Shown here piece after piece: positions 61,035 through 64,000 of a stretch of 64,000 bases of DNA. The notes below the pieces were generated by a model that did not search any database, was not told the DNA's origin, and worked only from the letters and a program-made list of their open reading frames with translations. A program made the translations under genes and the position numbers. Source of the DNA: Gracilaria vermiculophylla (lineage: Eukaryota; Rhodophyta; Florideophyceae; Gracilariales; Gracilariaceae); assembly GCA_019155205.2 (NCBI GenBank), contig JAHNZQ020000308.1, positions 2,783,998 to 2,847,997 on the forward strand, in the 5' to 3' direction. The stretch's first letter is position 1, and each line of letters opens with the position of its first letter.

Positions 61035-64000
61035 TGCTGAATAACGGCAGTCGGAAAAAAGATCTTGAAACCCTTAGATACAATTCCTAGTATGAAAAGG
61101 AAAGGGTTGGATGTAGCAAGGCAAACAGAATCAGGCTGCCGTTGACAGGCGAAACTTCAAGAAGAACCTTGGGTTGTGAAATACGGCGATTTTGTGCTCC
61201 GGCGTTGTAGTTCAAAACCGTACAGCTTCCCTATCGGACGACTCATTTCCCCGGGCTGGCTGACCGTGGAAATCAAGCCAGGGATGATATGGAATGCGTG
61301 GTGCGAAGGTAAAGTAAATTGGCTTCCTGCAAGTGGATTACGGACCATGTAAAGAAGGCGGCCAACGTTTCTGTTGAGTCCTGCACCACGCAAAAGAGAC
61401 TGCCTCGTCTTCAGGCTCTTGAAATTAAATAAAGCTCTACCAAAGTTATTTCAGATAAATTAAGAATTGACGATGACGTAACGTACCCCTTTTACTGCGT
61501 ACCGTACAAACAAAGCTCGATCCCAATCAAACTCGATCAGCGCAGGCAGTGGTAGAGTTGTCAATACTCACATGTAGATGGACGTACCCAAACTTATATC
61601 CATGGTACAGGGTTAGCCGCTCACATTCTACCCATCTTTAGGTTGGTGAGGGTTGACTCTCCTTCTCCCTATCGGTTTTTCGCGCCGTAAAGGCGAGAAG
61701 ACCCTCTCTCGGCTTTACAGATCAACCAAATATTTCTAAATTTTCGGTCCTATTGACGATTTCTTCCTACTAAGATGGGACAATTTCTCGTAAGGAAGGA
61801 AAGAAACGCCTCTGAGTGGAAGGGTTATTGATCCCGGAGCGATGAACAACGTGGGCGCGAAAATGACTATTCTTTATTTGAATCACATCTTGCGTTTCCA
61901 AGTCACAGTGAGGCGTAGCATCCCTTCAGGAAAGTGACGTTGAGTTCCAGAGCATCATCCTGCGGTTCCGCTCTATGACCAGCAGAGACCACTTGTTCAC
62001 GGATTTGAAACTCTTTTCACGGTCGAAAAGGCTTCGATGGGTCGCATCTATTCAAAATGTGCATCATGTCGTGGCTTTGGTTTTTGGTGCATTGCGCCTT
62101 TTGCTCACCTGGTGAATGACTCGATCTCGAAACGAACCTTGCCCTTGCTACGGCACAGTTCATTCTGATCCGATTCGATGCCGTCTGTGAACAGGACGAA
62201 TAAGAGTTGCAGACAAATAATGCAATGTTGAACACCGTCCCAGACAAAGAAGAAGAAAAAGGCGACGAATGCGACGATGCTTGTATTCATTGAAAGTTAA
62301 TGCACCCTCAAGAAAACAGTTGTAAATTGGTCAAAAAGGTAACACGAGAAGCTCCGCATGGAGTCTGGTTTACGTGAGGAAAGAGAAATATCCCAAAGAC
62401 AGCTCTCCACTGTGTTACGAAGTACCTAAAGCACAGCATCCGCAGTATAGAAGAAAAAAGGTAATGCAAATCTTTAGGCTGCTCATTCTAACCCTTCGAT
62501 GATTACCACACATGGGAAGCTTCCACGCCTTGTAGTGCAGCATTCATTTGACCCTAGCTGCAATAGTTGCAAGCGGGCCGAGAACAAGTGGAAACGGTTT
62601 CGGAGTAACGGCCTGCAAGGAAGCCCCAACACCTCTGACGGTGTGCATTGTACCAACACTGGGCACAATGGTACCAAACAACGATATGGCAACAGTAAAA
62701 GCGGCTTTAACAATCATCTTCGTAACACCTCCGATTGCCATGCTAGTCCAAGTCCCAACAACGATTCCCAACATATTGTCGGTTGTCGGGGGACGTCGCG
62801 AGCAATACTACATGATCAGCGCAGAGGGCTTTCCTGCAGCATAAAAACCGGTACACCATTTGAGTAACCTCCAAGTTTCTTGACTGATTCCCAACTTACT
62901 GGCAGATGGTGCCCTATGTGAGAAAGTTTTCATCGTCGCCGTTGGACGACGGGTCTGTACTTGTTGTTATCCGCAATGCAGCTGTGTCATTGTTTCTGCG
63001 ACTGATTGGCGGTCTAAACTTCTACACTAACCGCGAGATGAATTGTTCACCGCGCCGAACAGGCGACAAAGTTTTTAGATACCGTGAACGAATACATCTC
63101 AAACGGTTCACCATGCTGTGTAAGCATCAAAATTCGAACGTATCGTCGACGATTACGTCCCTGGCAGATCATTTTCCCGTGCGATCAACAAGTCTCCAAA
63201 ATCCCCTCGAAGGTATTGCCCCCGGCAGAAAGTCTCATCAGTTTTCGCCCTTTGAAGATGCGTACACCTTTACAATCGCCTGCAATCTAAAATCCGTACT
63301 GTCTGCCCTGCCTTCGCACTGGAAAAGCAATGGGAAAGATTGTCGTCACTATCGGGGACTGTCTCCAGTTAATAATGGTGAACGCGTTGTTCTGTTGGCG
63401 ACGTCCGTGAGTAAGACCACCGCGTGCGCTGTCGATGCAGAACGGACATTTGCAGTCAGCGTTTTCAAGAGGGAAACGTCGGTGTAACATCACTATCGGT
63501 GTGCCTTAGTGTCCCCATTCCACACCAGCTCGTTTCCCTGGAGTCTCTTGAGAGACGAGTTTTATTTCACATCAAAAGAATTTGATATGCGAAGTCCGCT
63601 TTGCAGACTATGGTGACATCACCAATCTACACACACTGTGGAAAATGTGGGTACAGCAAAGTGGAGTGAAATGTACATGTTCTTTGCCTATTTCGCATGC
63701 GCGTCCTCCTTTTGAGTGAAAGTCCCATGCGATTCAATGTCGCCTGACCAAACCGCCACACTGCGGATTTCCCACAATGTTCAAAACACACTCAACTGCC
63801 ATCGGCGAATACGTGTAGTACGCTTGGATGCGAAGCGTGACCGTATCGATGATGTTTACTTGCCATTTCGAATCCCAAAGCTCAACCACAAAGAAGGGGT
63901 AGTGAGTAATTCCCATATTCCCAGAGTGTCCTTGCCCAAGAAGGGCAGGTAGTCAATCAGCGGATCTGAATCTGCTTCGGCTCCAAAAGCGAGGCTGAGG
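61035..64000. other. Right flank without supported genes
   Basis: About 3 kb. Short frames only. At 62548-62844 a plus-strand frame has a hydrophobic stretch (KAALTIIFVTPPIAMLV) but begins without ATG and has no clear partners. A 61-codon minus frame at 62105-62290 begins with a signal-like MNTSIVAFVAFFFFFVW and could be a first exon; nothing joins it convincingly. No tRNA or rRNA found by eye. Confidence 0.5.

Noticed and set aside
61680..61730. Possible small structured RNA around CGCCGTAAAGGCG
   Set aside because: The stem is only 4 bp and no known RNA family pattern fits.
62548..62844. Hydrophobic plus-strand frame recalling the end of MnhG/PhaG cation antiporter subunits (KAALTIIFVTPPIAMLV)
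   Set aside because: It starts without ATG, the upstream helix motifs are missing, and the likeness rests on about 15 hydrophobic residues.
63084..63487. Frames of 68-193 codons near the right end
   Set aside because: Composition is random, the strands overlap, and nothing is recognisable.

Overview
This is a nuclear genome segment of a plastid-bearing eukaryote, most likely a red alga (Rhodophyta); the lineage is inferred, not proven. The gene set is eukaryotic (beta-tubulin, exportin-T, TFIIH p52, ZRF1/zuotin, PRKRIP1, MSP-domain and bZIP proteins). Several products are typical of plastid-bearing cells: L-galactono-1,4-lactone dehydrogenase, 3-isopropylmalate dehydrogenase, a GDT1/PAM71-like cation transporter, a D27-like carotenoid isomerase and a RUS protein. 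A chondroitin-synthase-type glycosyltransferase and presequences starting Met-Ala-Phe fit a red alga best. Genes are compact and nearly intronless. Only two genes show introns I can reconstruct: an ALS3/FetB-like permease with a 17-nt microexon, and the D27-like gene.

Layout: 1-2.5 kb holds no recognisable gene. From about 2.4 to 11 kb lies an extremely GC-rich block with PRKRIP1 (-), beta-tubulin (-), an uncharacterised Ala/Arg-rich helical protein (+) whose promoter and 5' end are tandemly duplicated, a bZIP factor (+) and a triple-MSP protein (-). From 11.2 to 27.5 kb composition is moderate: exportin-T (-), TFIIH p52 (+), GLDH (-), a Golgi-type glycosyltransferase (-), a NIPA Mg2+ transporter (+), the ALS3/FetB-like permease (-) and ZRF1 (+). 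From 27.5 to 30.4 kb is an AT-richer stretch without genes, followed by a pogo/CENP-B-type transposase-derived gene (-) that seems to lack one catalytic Asp. From 33.5 to 43.7 kb come a small membrane protein (+), a DnaJ-type Cys-rich protein (+), a GDT1-like protein (-), two head-to-head genes that look like separate parts of the EDC4/VARICOSE decapping scaffold, and IPMDH (-). A second GC-rich, poly-C-rich island with an assembly gap (43.7-46 kb) precedes a polyQ C2H2 zinc-finger gene (+), a 1,517-residue multi-zinc-finger chromatin-type protein (-), a RUS protein (+), the D27-like gene (+) and an unknown protein (-). The last 3 kb hold nothing I can support.

Neighbours do not form operons. 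They alternate in strand, share short divergent promoters or sit tail to tail with as little as 47 bp between stop codons. Two 100-N assembly gaps lie at long poly-C tracts, each flanked by about 100-bp direct repeats that are probably assembly duplications. The most notable signals are the apparently split EDC4 propeller, the transposase-derived gene, the microexon, the beta-tubulin without the MREI start and the triple-MSP protein with a His/Asp-rich linker.
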